64,000 bases of DNA from JBFWNG01 sp050251195 (GTDB lineage: Bacteria > Bdellovibrionota_B > Oligoflexia > Oligoflexales > Oligoflexaceae): positions 124,001 to 188,000 of the forward strand of contig JBFWNG010000006.1 of the NCBI GenBank assembly GCA_050251195.1, in the 5' to 3' direction. Both the position numbers and the translations under genes were made by a program. Under the pieces are notes generated by a model, which was given only the letters and a program-made list of their open reading frames with translations, was not told the origin of the DNA and did not search any database. Positions within the stretch are counted from its first letter, which is position 1. Every line of letters begins with the position of its first letter. Shown here in pieces: positions 43,785-52,317 of the stretch.

Positions 43785-44020
43785 AAGAAAAAGCCCCGGT
43801 TTGACCCGGGGCTTTACCCTTGTATCTGGAGTTTCTCTATGTTTCCAGCTTAGGGTGCGTGACTGGCTATGGATTAAATCCATAGATCTGTGTGGGATAA
43901 GTTGGGATGGGAATATCATGGTGCGAGAGCCACCGTTTCCGCTGGACAAAGGAAATCCTAGGAACCTGGGTCCCTCTGTTCCTTAAAGTCCAGCGATGGA
44001 AACGGTGCTTTTGCATGGAA
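43785..44020 (-). ncRNA. Candidate structured non-coding RNA with terminator
   Basis: No protein gene fits here. Read on the minus strand the segment has (1) a long interrupted hairpin: 44007-43999 pairs with 43939-43931, 43995-43988 with 43947-43940, and 43984-43979 with 43954-43949, about 23 base pairs; (2) the palindrome CTATGGATT-A-AATCCATAG type at 43885-43867; (3) CTGGA/TCCAG near 43850-43825; (4) a perfect terminator stem followed by a T-run. It does not match 6S, tmRNA, SRP or RNase P landmarks known to me. The 5' end is approximate. Strand is set by the T-run. Confidence 0.5.
43790..43815 (-). terminator. Rho-independent terminator of the candidate ncRNA
   Basis: AAAGCCCCGG (43790-43799) and CCGGGGCTTT (43806-43815) form a perfect ten-base stem; on the minus strand it runs into TTTTTCTTTT. 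The nearest protein gene on that strand upstream is far away, so it most likely serves the RNA described above. Confidence 0.85.
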
Positions 44021-44275
44021 GGTCCTCTAAAGTTTAAGTTTTAACCATCTTCATCAAGTTTCACGTTCAATTCTGGCTACATTAAAGTATTCGGAGCTCC
44101 CCCCGTCCGGCTTTAGAAAGTGCGCAAAAAATTTAAAAACAGCAGCAAAAACATAGATATATAAAATTGGATAAGGTTGCCGTTTCCCGGGCTTGTTGGT
44201 GAGAAATGCGATTTTGGAGGGTTTCGATATGGGATATTAGACACTTACAGATCAGAACCCGCGTTTCCCCCTTAC

Positions 44276-44320
44276 GCGCTTCCGCTTGCAGAATGTGTTG
44301 CCAACAAATCGCGGAGGCGC
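44276..44320. repeat. Palindromic intergenic element (CGCGGA type)
   Basis: GCGCTTCCGC (44276-44285) pairs with GCGGAGGCGC (44311-44320) with one mismatch; flanking GCGTTTCC and GCGGAAAACACGG extend the similarity to the elements at 27306-27377 and 37928-37997. It lies upstream of the spoIID-like gene. Confidence 0.5.
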
Positions 44321-44424
44321 GGAAAACACGGAAATAGGAGATTTACGGTTACTCATGGATTGTGAGACGGCACCCAATATGCTAAAGCGTAGAGCCCCTT
44401 TGGCGGGGCGGAAGAGAGGGCCGT

Positions 44425-45747
44425 ATGAGGATTTCACATATACTAGCTCTTCTGTGGTTTGGACTAGCCGGAGACGGCCAGCTTCTTGCCTCGAAATCTT
44501 CTATACCTCTAGCGCCCGTCCCTCTAATACCTCTCTCCCGTCCGCAAGTTGATACCAATCCAAAGATAGTCCGCGTCAAGATCTTCCCTCACGAAACCCA
44601 CGCTAAACCACATCGCATAGACGTTGTTCGTACGAAGATAAAGTTCCAGGGATCGAGCGCCTGCGAAGTGTTTGCCGGCAAAAAAGACGCGGCCGAAAAA
44701 TTGCCGCAGCTCCTCTACAAAGCCACAAGCTTTGTGATCGACGGAGCGAAGCACAAGCTTCCCGTCTATATCGACTGCCCCAGCCCTCATAGGATTGTGC
44801 GCTTTGGCGACGCGCCTAGCTTTGCTTACCGTGGCGGGTTCTACGTGCAGCGCAAAGCGGGAACCCCTGCGGATATTGAAATTATTAATGTGGTGGATGT
44901 CGATGATTATCTGAAGGGCGTTGTGCCGTCGGAAGTGTACTCGGCTTGGCCTATGGAATCGCTTAAAGCCCAAGCGGTAGCGTCTCGCAGCTACGCCTTG
45001 TACCACGCGAAAATGGCGCGGGCTTCAAAGAAAGATCAACTTTACGATTTTGACGATACGGTGGTCTACCAGGCCTATACTGGAATTGAATTAGAGAATG
45101 AACGCACGTCCCATGCCGTCGACGCGACGAATGCCGAAGTGCTTCTCTATGGCGACAATATCATTCAGGCGTACTATCATGCGGACAGCGGCGGAGCGAC
45201 GGAGTCGCCAGAACAAGTATGGCATAGCAGCATCCCTTACTGTCAAAGTCAGACAGAACCAGCATTTCCCGCCGAACAAGTAGCCAGCAGCGTGTGGACC
45301 AAACAAATTGAAATAAATTCCCTCGAGCGTCTCCTCAAACAAACAAAGCATTTAAAACCGAAACAGCACATAGCCAAACTCCTCGTGACGCCTTTTGGAA
45401 AAACGAAGACGGGACGAGTTAAAACTGTCACCGCAGTAGCGTCGGACGGCTCGCGGATTCCATTTTCGTCGAAGTTGCTGCGGAAGGTCATACCGTCTTT
45501 GCCAAGCTATTTGTTTGAAATAGCCCCGTCAAAGAACATGAAATCCATAGAAATTGTGGGTAAGGGGAGTGGGCATGGGGTTGGCCTCAGTCAACAGGGC
45601 GCGTCCCGCCTGGCGGGAAATCTGGGTTGGTCCTATGAGAAGATACTGAGTTTTTATTACAACGACGTGACGCTCTGCAGTCTTGCGAAATCCGGCAAAC
45701 CCTTGGCAAGCTGTTCGGACACGATCAACGTAGGTCTTGCTCACTAA
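44425..45747 (+). CDS. SpoIID/LytB-domain protein, probable peptidoglycan lytic transglycosylase
   Basis: 440 residues with an N-terminal signal peptide (LALLWFGLAGDGQLLA). The SpoIID domain is clear: VVDVDDYLKGVVPSEVYSAW with the catalytic glutamate in PSE, MESLKAQAVASRSYAL, YHADSGGATESPEQVW and the C-terminal GSGHGVGLSQQGASRLA. SpoIID cleaves glycan strands lacking peptide stems. In non-sporulating bacteria such proteins may act at division or envelope remodelling. A GAGAGGG ribosome site precedes the ATG. It heads the envelope gene run after a 120-base spacer. Confidence 0.85.
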   Translation: MRISHILALLWFGLAGDGQLLASKSSIPLAPVPLIPLSRPQVDTNPKIVRVKIFPHETHAKPHRIDVVRTKIKFQGSSACEVFAGKKDAAEKLPQLLYKATSFVIDGAKHKLPVYIDCPSPHRIVRFGDAPSFAYRGGFYVQRKAGTPADIEIINVVDVDDYLKGVVPSEVYSAWPMESLKAQAVASRSYALYHAKMARASKKDQLYDFDDTVVYQAYTGIELENERTSHAVDATNAEVLLYGDNIIQAYYHADSGGATESPEQVWHSSIPYCQSQTEPAFPAEQVASSVWTKQIEINSLERLLKQTKHLKPKQHIAKLLVTPFGKTKTGRVKTVTAVASDGSRIPFSSKLLRKVIPSLPSYLFEIAPSKNMKSIEIVGKGSGHGVGLSQQGASRLAGNLGWSYEKILSFYYNDVTLCSLAKSGKPLASCSDTINVGLAH

Positions 45748-45866
45748 AAAGACTATATCTAACCATAACCAGTTCGAATTTATTATCTTTAAATTACCGT
45801 CAAATATCTATATAAACTAACCAATTTTAAAAATTCCCAGGAAGTCGGTTGTTGCGTCATCAGAAA

Positions 45867-47141
45867 ATGCCATTGCGAATTATCTTTTGGATTGCGTGGC
45901 GCAATATTGTTTCGAAAAAGCGTCAGTCCGGCTTGTCTTTCATGACAACAATATCGATCTTCGGCATCCTTCTCGGGGTTGCAGCTCTCGTCATAGTCTT
46001 GTCCGTGATGGGTGGATTTGAGGGCGAACTCAAAGAAAAAATGCTCAAAGGCGAACCTCATCTTGAGATTGTCAATAAGACCGCCTTAGTAGGGCTAAGT
46101 CTCAAAGAACATCCTTTATCAGAATTTGCTCATTACCCCGAAATTTCACATATCGAGCCCTTTGTTCAGGCGGACGTTGTGGCAAAACAGGGAAAACACC
46201 TTTCTCCTATGGTTTTATTCGGCATCGATCCCACCAAGGGGGGCGAAGTTTGGGGATTTGGGAGCGCCGACTTCGAAGGCGACCTCAAAAGCATCGGAGA
46301 GGACCATGAAGCGGCATTCGTAGAGAATACCGGTAAGTACCCAGGAATAGCGCTCGGAAAGGACCTTGCAAAGCAACTTGGGGCAAGTCTAGGGGACGAG
46401 CTGTTTGTTATTTCGCCAGAGGCCAATGGTCAATCGGTGCTAGCGGGAGGAACGCTCTCTCGGCCGTACGTCGTTTCGGGGATATTTGAAACAGGCTTAT
46501 TTAATTACGACGCGAAGTGGGCTGTCGTCAGACTCGATGAAGCGCGAAAATTTATGGCGGATTATGATCCTTCGCTCGATGAAGATGAGTACGTATCGGG
46601 CATCGGCATTAACGTGCAGAACCCTTTCGAAGTTGAAAAGTTCGCCAAAAAACTTCCTTTAGGAGAATTGACCACAAAAAGTTGGACGCAAACCAATTCG
46701 GCGCTCCTTTTTGCTCTTAAACTCGAGAAATTCACGATGGGAGCCATATTAATGCTTATCGTGCTCGTGGCTGCATTTTCCATCAGCGGTACTCTGATGA
46801 TGACCGTGTTCCATAAGAAACGTCAGATCGCCATTTTGCGATCGCTTGGTGCGACGAGGGCAGCAATTTTGAAGACATTTCTCGCGCAAGGACTAAGTAT
46901 TGGTCTGCTCGGAGTAGCTTCGGGCGGCGGAATCGGGTTGTCGTTCTGTTATCTTCTTGAAAAGTTTAAGTTTCATGAAATGCCATCAAACATATATTAT
47001 TTGCGATCATTGCCTGTTAAGTTTTTACCGTTCGATTATCTTGTGATATGCTTCCTCGCTTTGATACTAAGCTTGATTGGCGCCTTATACCCGGCATTTA
47101 TTGCGTCGAAGCAGAATCCTAGCCAAGGATTGAGGTACTAG
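45867..47141 (+). CDS. lolC: LolC/LolE-type lipoprotein-releasing permease
   Basis: 424 residues. One membrane helix near the N-terminus (FGILLGVAALVIVLSVMGGF), a large periplasmic domain, then three helices at the C-terminus (ILMLIVLVAAFSISGTLMM, GLLGVASGGGIGLSFCYLL, LVICFLALILSLIGALY): the MacB/FtsX-like layout of LolC. RNIVSKKRQSGLSFMTTISI matches the family start, favouring the ATG at 45867; a TTG at 45849 sits nearer a ribosome site (AGGAAG) and cannot be excluded. With LolD it extracts lipoproteins from the inner membrane, fitting the many lipoproteins in the window. Confidence 0.87.
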   Translation: MPLRIIFWIAWRNIVSKKRQSGLSFMTTISIFGILLGVAALVIVLSVMGGFEGELKEKMLKGEPHLEIVNKTALVGLSLKEHPLSEFAHYPEISHIEPFVQADVVAKQGKHLSPMVLFGIDPTKGGEVWGFGSADFEGDLKSIGEDHEAAFVENTGKYPGIALGKDLAKQLGASLGDELFVISPEANGQSVLAGGTLSRPYVVSGIFETGLFNYDAKWAVVRLDEARKFMADYDPSLDEDEYVSGIGINVQNPFEVEKFAKKLPLGELTTKSWTQTNSALLFALKLEKFTMGAILMLIVLVAAFSISGTLMMTVFHKKRQIAILRSLGATRAAILKTFLAQGLSIGLLGVASGGGIGLSFCYLLEKFKFHEMPSNIYYLRSLPVKFLPFDYLVICFLALILSLIGALYPAFIASKQNPSQGLRY

Positions 47142-47866
47142 TGGAACAGTTTTCGGAAGCTGCGGTGGTCGAGAAGCCTCCCGTAAATATTAAAATCGTC
47201 GATCTCTCCAAAACCTTTACGATCAGGTCCCATAGCGTCCATGCGCTGAGAGATATCAATCTCGAAATACGTCAGGGACAAGTCATCGCGGTGACCGGGC
47301 GCTCCGGTTCGGGCAAGAGCACACTGCTGCATATCCTTGCCACGCTTGACACGCCGAGCTCGGGAAAGGTCTACATCAACAATACGGACACTTCGAAAAT
47401 CCCGGACAATCAAATATCGCATTTTCGCAATTACACGATCGGCCTTGTGTTTCAGATGAACAACCTTCTTGCGGACTTCTCGGCGCTGGAAAACACAATG
47501 ATGCCAGGTCTTATCGCGGGCATTTCCCGCAAACAAATCGAACCTCGGGCTAAAGAGCTGCTTACTGCCGTGGGATTGGAGAGTCGCCTTGACCATCGTC
47601 CCGGCGAATTGTCGGGCGGCGAGCAACAGCGGGTTGCAATTGCGCGGGCGTTGTTGATGGAACCGCCGATCTTGCTGGCGGACGAACCCACGGGAAACTT
47701 GGACAAACGAAACAGCGACAGCGTTCGAAACCTTCTGCTTGATTTATGCCGGGAACGCAAGATTACTATGCTGTTGGTAACACACGATTTAGAACTGGCA
47801 CGATCCCTGCCGACTCAGGTAGTCATGGAAGACGGACAAGTCGTGGAACTCGGGGGTAGTTGGTGA
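47141..47866 (+). CDS. lolD: LolD-type lipoprotein-releasing ABC ATPase
   Basis: 241 residues. Walker A GRSGSGKSTLLH, Q-loop LVFQMNNLL, signature LSGGEQQRVAIARAL, Walker B ILLADEPTGNLD and H-loop LVTHD. The MacB/LolD subgroup is indicated by the LADEPTGNLD sequence and the adjacent permease. It starts at GTG overlapping the lolC stop by one base, and overlaps bamA by four bases. Confidence 0.9.
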   Translation: MEQFSEAAVVEKPPVNIKIVDLSKTFTIRSHSVHALRDINLEIRQGQVIAVTGRSGSGKSTLLHILATLDTPSSGKVYINNTDTSKIPDNQISHFRNYTIGLVFQMNNLLADFSALENTMMPGLIAGISRKQIEPRAKELLTAVGLESRLDHRPGELSGGEQQRVAIARALLMEPPILLADEPTGNLDKRNSDSVRNLLLDLCRERKITMLLVTHDLELARSLPTQVVMEDGQVVELGGSW

Positions 47867-50427
47867 ATCAGCGGTTGTTGCTCTTATTCTCTGCGGTCGC
47901 TCTCGTCTTTACTTTAGAACAAGCGAACTCCCAAACAGCGGAAGCTCCTCAGACTACCCAGGAAACGCCAGAAGGTGCTCAGACCGTTAACCCAACGGCA
48001 GAAGATTCTCAGGCACCGAAGGATGTTAAAGCCGAAGAACAGGGACCGGAAGATCCAGGGACCAGGAAACAAGCACCGGAAGATTCAAAAGCCGTAAAGC
48101 AAACGCCAAAAGCTTCAAACACCGTAAAGCCAACGCCAGAAGACGCTCCGGCCGTCAAGCAGACGGCAGAGGATTCTCAAACCGTTAAACAAATAACAGT
48201 CGAGGGCAACCGCAAGGTCGAAAGCGACGCGGTCCTGACGACAATCAAGACGCGAACCGAGGATCCCCTCGATCCTAAAAAAATCCGCGAAGATATTAAA
48301 GCCCTTCACGAGCTCGGGTACTTCTCCGACATCAAGGTTTTTTCCGAGCCTGCGGACGGCGGCGTTCGCCTCATCTACGCCGTGAAAGAGAAACCGGCGA
48401 TTGTCGAAATCCAATTCAACGGCCTTCACGAGCTTACGGAAGAAGACGTCAAGGAAAAACTTGAAACGAAACTATTCACCATCGTGAATGAACATCAGAT
48501 CAATAACGATCTTCAGGTCATCGAGCGCCAATACCTAGAAAAGGGATTTTTTCTCGCTAGCGCCAGCTATAAGCTCGAGCCAAAGGACGGAAACGAGAAC
48601 GAAGTTATTCTGCACTACAACATTGAAGAGGGCGGCAAAGTGCAGGTTGCCGAACTGGATATTGTCGGCAACGAATATTTTACAGACGCCGATTTGATTG
48701 ACAAATTCGCATCTAAACCGGTGACGCGAAGCTCCACCTTTCAGACCCCAGGCTCTCTTTACAATGACGAACTTGTGAAACGCGACCTGGAAGTCTTAGC
48801 CTATCTGTACAAAGACCAGGGTTTTGCCGAGGTCAAAGTGGCCAAGCCGGTAGAGGTTATGGATTCCGATAGGGAGTTTGTCCGTATCACGTTCGAAGTC
48901 GAGGAAGGAATTCAGTACAATGTTGGCACCATCGACATCACAGGCGATTTGTTGTTCGACAAAAAGGAACTTCTCGAAAGCCTCAAACTCAAGCCAGGGG
49001 CCCTGTTCCGGTATTCTTTCTTCTCAAAGGACGTTGAGACTCTTTTCAACAAATACGCCGACAAAGGCTACGCGTTTACAGACGTAAACCCAATCCCCAC
49101 GTTCGATCGCGAAAAGAAACTGGTCAACCTCAACTTCAACATCACCAAAGGTGAGAAGGTGTACTTTGGCGAGATTACCATCGTCGGTAACACCAAGACC
49201 CGCGATAACGTCATTCGCCGAGAAATTGAGATCGCCGACAGCGAACTCTTCAATCAGACCAACTTGACGAAATCAAAATCGAACGTCGAACGACTCGGTT
49301 TTTTCGAGGAAGTTCAGTCGATCAAAAAGCGAGACGACAAAGAACCCAACATTCTTCACTACAAATTCAAGATCAAAGAGAAGCCGACAGGACAGCTCCA
49401 AGCGGCATTAGGCTTTAGCCCGGGCAAGAAGGACGTCGATCAATCCAATTGGTTCGGCCAAGGCCGCTATAGCGAAGAGAACCAGTCGGGTAGGGGCTGG
49501 AAAACGGGCCTTTCAGGCAAATGGAACGGCGACAAGAACTACTCTCTTGATCTCAACATGAAGGATCCTCGCGTCAATGACAGCCAATGGTCGTTAGGGT
49601 TCGGGGCATACTTTGGCAACACGGCGACGAAAAGAGCGGAGATCGATATAGAAACGAGGACGATTGGCGGCAACGTCGAAGTTGGTCGTACTTTGTTCGA
49701 GCTTGTTCGCGGTACGGTGACCTACCAAATTGAGAAGACCAAACAGATTTCGGACAAGTTTCTCATTGACCGCCTTCGAGAAGAAGGGGTGGAAAGCAGC
49801 ATTATCCTCGGCCTCAGCCGCAATTCGACCGACAACTATTTGGATCCAAGCGAAGGCTCCGTTATTCGACTCAGCCAAAAGTTCACGGGCGGACCTGTTT
49901 TGCGGGGAGACCACCAGTATCTCGAATCCATTGCCTCGACCGATTACTATTACCCGGTAGACTTTACGGAAACGTATAGGACCTATTTCCGCGCCCATGG
50001 CTCGTACCGCATGCTTTGGCCGGCGGGTGGCAAGCAAATACCGCTGTCCAAACGCTACCTTCTCGGAGGCTACGACGATCTGAGGGGATACGAGACCGAA
50101 ACGGTTGGCCCCTCCTTCAGTATCCTCAACGCGCCGGGCGATAGAGCCCAACGCTTCGACAAAGGCGGTACTAAGCGCGTCCTGTTCCAGGTGGAATACT
50201 TCTTCCCCATTATCAAGGAAGCGAACATCAAGGGCTTGTTGTTTACCGACAAGGGACGAGTTTACGACGACGGTGAACCTTTTGAACTGAAGGGTTACCG
50301 TTCGGACGTCGGCTTTGGTTTCAGGTGGATAACGCCTATTGCACCGTTTAGATTTGAATTTGCCTATCCTATTGAAAATGGTAAGCTTGGCGACGATCGA
50401 CAATTTATATTCTATATAGGCTTTTAA
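47863..50427 (+). CDS. bamA: Outer-membrane protein assembly factor BamA
   Basis: About 854 residues from the GTG at 47863 that overlaps the lolD stop (GTGA). A signal peptide (to about residue 23) is followed by a ~90-residue low-complexity segment made of imperfect 10-residue repeats (QAPEDSKAVK, QTPKASNTVK, PTPEDAPAVK, QTAEDSQTVK), then POTRA domains beginning QITVEGNRKVESDAVLTTIK and a C-terminal 16-strand-type barrel with the family motif LGGYDDLRGYE (lid loop RGY). The end FIFYIGF has the terminal aromatic. BamA folds beta-barrels into the outer membrane. The repeat segment is unusual; most BamA proteins go from signal peptide almost directly into POTRA1. Confidence 0.95.
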   Translation: MNQRLLLLFSAVALVFTLEQANSQTAEAPQTTQETPEGAQTVNPTAEDSQAPKDVKAEEQGPEDPGTRKQAPEDSKAVKQTPKASNTVKPTPEDAPAVKQTAEDSQTVKQITVEGNRKVESDAVLTTIKTRTEDPLDPKKIREDIKALHELGYFSDIKVFSEPADGGVRLIYAVKEKPAIVEIQFNGLHELTEEDVKEKLETKLFTIVNEHQINNDLQVIERQYLEKGFFLASASYKLEPKDGNENEVILHYNIEEGGKVQVAELDIVGNEYFTDADLIDKFASKPVTRSSTFQTPGSLYNDELVKRDLEVLAYLYKDQGFAEVKVAKPVEVMDSDREFVRITFEVEEGIQYNVGTIDITGDLLFDKKELLESLKLKPGALFRYSFFSKDVETLFNKYADKGYAFTDVNPIPTFDREKKLVNLNFNITKGEKVYFGEITIVGNTKTRDNVIRREIEIADSELFNQTNLTKSKSNVERLGFFEEVQSIKKRDDKEPNILHYKFKIKEKPTGQLQAALGFSPGKKDVDQSNWFGQGRYSEENQSGRGWKTGLSGKWNGDKNYSLDLNMKDPRVNDSQWSLGFGAYFGNTATKRAEIDIETRTIGGNVEVGRTLFELVRGTVTYQIEKTKQISDKFLIDRLREEGVESSIILGLSRNSTDNYLDPSEGSVIRLSQKFTGGPVLRGDHQYLESIASTDYYYPVDFTETYRTYFRAHGSYRMLWPAGGKQIPLSKRYLLGGYDDLRGYETETVGPSFSILNAPGDRAQRFDKGGTKRVLFQVEYFFPIIKEANIKGLLFTDKGRVYDDGEPFELKGYRSDVGFGFRWITPIAPFRFEFAYPIENGKLGDDRQFIFYIGF

Positions 50428-50444
50428 TATTTTGTGAGGTTGTA

Positions 50445-51035
50445 ATGTTCCATAAGTTTTTATCTAAAAGGGTTCACGTGATCCGATGCGCCCTCGCTCT
50501 CGTGGCTCTTTGTTCCTCAGTACCGGGTAAATCTGTGGCGCAACCAAAGGCGCAAAAGAAATTTGCCGTAGTCGATATGCAAGCCATCATTCTCAATGTT
50601 TCCGAAGGCAAAGATGCCAAGAACAATCTCGAAAAAGAAATCAAAGCAAAGGAAGCCCAACTCAACAAACAAAAGCAAGAACTTGAAGAGTTAAACAAGA
50701 ACTGGCAACAGCAAGCCCCTCTTCTCAGCAACGAAGCTCGCGCCAAAAAGCAGCAAGAATTCCAAGAAAAATATATGAACTTGCGCAACGAAGAAATGAA
50801 TTTCCAAGCAGACATCAAGCAAAAGGAACAAAAGGCGACACAGAAAATCGCTGTCAACGTGACTCAGCTAGTTGAAAAACTGTCTAAAGACCGTGGCTAT
50901 GAAATGGTATTCGAAACCAGCAGCGCTGGTTTGCTCTATCTTAAGGACCCCGACGACCTCACGAAAGAAGTCATTGCTGCATATGAAGAGCAATCGAAAA
51001 GCGGAAAAGACTCAGATAAATCAGCAAAGAAGTAG
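50445..51035 (+). CDS. skp: Skp/OmpH-family periplasmic chaperone
   Basis: 196 residues with a signal peptide (to about residue 32, SVAQ). FAVVDMQAIILNVSEGKDA starts the Skp body strand, followed by a long coiled coil rich in Lys, Gln and Glu (about residues 55-125) that forms the tentacles, and the returning strand GYEMVFETSSAGLLY. It holds unfolded outer-membrane proteins for BamA, its upstream neighbour. The lysine-rich tail is probably disordered. Confidence 0.9.
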   Translation: MFHKFLSKRVHVIRCALALVALCSSVPGKSVAQPKAQKKFAVVDMQAIILNVSEGKDAKNNLEKEIKAKEAQLNKQKQELEELNKNWQQQAPLLSNEARAKKQQEFQEKYMNLRNEEMNFQADIKQKEQKATQKIAVNVTQLVEKLSKDRGYEMVFETSSAGLLYLKDPDDLTKEVIAAYEEQSKSGKDSDKSAKK

Positions 51036-51055
51036 CAACAGGCGGTCCCATCACA

Positions 51056-51499
51056 ATGACGTTAGATTTTAAATTGCCGATGCGCGTGTCGGAAATCGAA
51101 CGGTGTATACCGCACCGTTATCCATTTTTACTTATCGATAAAATTGTTGAGTACGAAAAAGGCGCTTTTATTAAAGCCGTCAAAACCGTATCTGGCGCAG
51201 ATCCGATCCTTCAAGGGCATTTCCCGGGAAATCCGGTCCTACCTGGAGTAATCATCGTTGAAGCAATGGCACAAGCTTCCGCGGTGCTTGGTAAGCTTAC
51301 GAAGGGCGACAAATGCGATACCTGTTTGCTCATGGAAATCAATGAAGCCCGTTTTAAAAGGGTTGTGACGGCTGGCGACGTTTTGGATCTCACCATCAAG
51401 GTTGTAAAACAACGAGCTGATTTCTTCTGGTTCTCGGGCGAAGCGCATGTAGGCAACGAACTCGCCGCGACAGCACAGTTTTCCGCTAAATTGGCGTAG
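51056..51499 (+). CDS. fabZ: 3-hydroxyacyl-ACP dehydratase FabZ
   Basis: 147 residues, hot-dog fold. IPHRYPFLLIDKI and the catalytic motif GHFPGNPVLPGVIIVEAMAQ (histidine and glutamate) are diagnostic. It dehydrates 3-hydroxyacyl-ACP in fatty acid synthesis and competes with LpxA for the same substrate, which is why the two genes sit together. In the common order lpxD would stand just before it; here skp precedes directly. Confidence 0.96.
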   Translation: MTLDFKLPMRVSEIERCIPHRYPFLLIDKIVEYEKGAFIKAVKTVSGADPILQGHFPGNPVLPGVIIVEAMAQASAVLGKLTKGDKCDTCLLMEINEARFKRVVTAGDVLDLTIKVVKQRADFFWFSGEAHVGNELAATAQFSAKLA

Positions 51500-51510
51500 T
51501 TGAGGAGAAT

Positions 51511-52317
51511 ATGAGTAGTAGTTACGAAAATTCCGCAGGTGGTACGTCTATCCATCCGACGGTGATTCTCGGAAAAAATATTGAGCTGGGTAGGGGAGTC
51601 AGCATTGGCCCCTACGCGATCATCGGAGACGGCGTTAAACTCGGAGACGGAGTCTGGGTCGGCGCGCATGCCGCGATCACGGGAAACACTACGGTTGGGG
51701 AGAAAACTAAGATCCATTCCTTCGCATCCATTGGCTCAGATCCGCAAGATCTAAAATACAAAGGCGAGCCTACGCAACTCGTCATTGGCAAGAACAATAA
51801 TATTCGCGAATACGTCAACATTTCTCTCGGCACAGTAACAGGCGGCGGCATCACGCGAATTGGCGACAACAACCTTATCATGGTTTACTCGCATATCGCG
51901 CATGATTGCCACGTCGGCAACAACTGCATATTAGCGAACAGCGTCCACCTAGCTGGACATATCCATGTCGAGGACAATGTGGTGTTCGGCGGTATGGCAG
52001 GAGGGCATCAGTTCTGCCGATTTGGTAAGCTGAGTATGATAGGCGCCGGTTCCATAGTAGTTCAAGACGTCGCTCCCTATACTTTGGTTCAAGGCGACCA
52101 CGCGGAAACAAAGGGCCTCAATGTAGTAGGCTTGCGCCGGGCTGGCGTCACTGGGAAAAACTTAAAGACCCTCAAGGATGCTTTCAAAATGGTGTTTCGG
52201 GACAACCTCGGCTTAGAGCAGGCCGCACAAAAGGCCTACGATGAATTGCCTGCGTCTGCGGAAAAATCCCATTTTCTTGAATTTCTGAAAGCTACAAAAA
52301 GAGGTATCTGCCGTTGA
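51511..52317 (+). CDS. lpxA: UDP-N-acetylglucosamine O-acyltransferase LpxA
   Basis: 268 residues with left-handed beta-helix hexapeptide repeats. The catalytic histidine is in AHDCHVGNNCILANSVHLAGH; GHQFCRFGKLSMIGAGSIV and VQGDHAETKGLNVVGLRRAG are standard. It places a 3-hydroxyacyl chain on position 3 of UDP-GlcNAc (or UDP-GlcNAc3N). At the acyl-chain ruler position corresponding to E. coli Gly173 I read alanine, which would tend to favour a shorter chain; this is inference from hand alignment. The C-terminal helical part is present. Confidence 0.95.
   Translation: MSSSYENSAGGTSIHPTVILGKNIELGRGVSIGPYAIIGDGVKLGDGVWVGAHAAITGNTTVGEKTKIHSFASIGSDPQDLKYKGEPTQLVIGKNNNIREYVNISLGTVTGGGITRIGDNNLIMVYSHIAHDCHVGNNCILANSVHLAGHIHVEDNVVFGGMAGGHQFCRFGKLSMIGAGSIVVQDVAPYTLVQGDHAETKGLNVVGLRRAGVTGKNLKTLKDAFKMVFRDNLGLEQAAQKAYDELPASAEKSHFLEFLKATKRGICR

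Noticed and set aside
43596..43986. Open frames of 60-117 codons over the structured RNA region
   Set aside because: They run through the perfect terminator stem and the long hairpin, and show no signal, motif or start site.
43785..44020. 6S RNA
   Set aside because: The segment folds into several separate hairpins rather than one long rod with a central bubble, and is not next to the cyclo-ligase gene.
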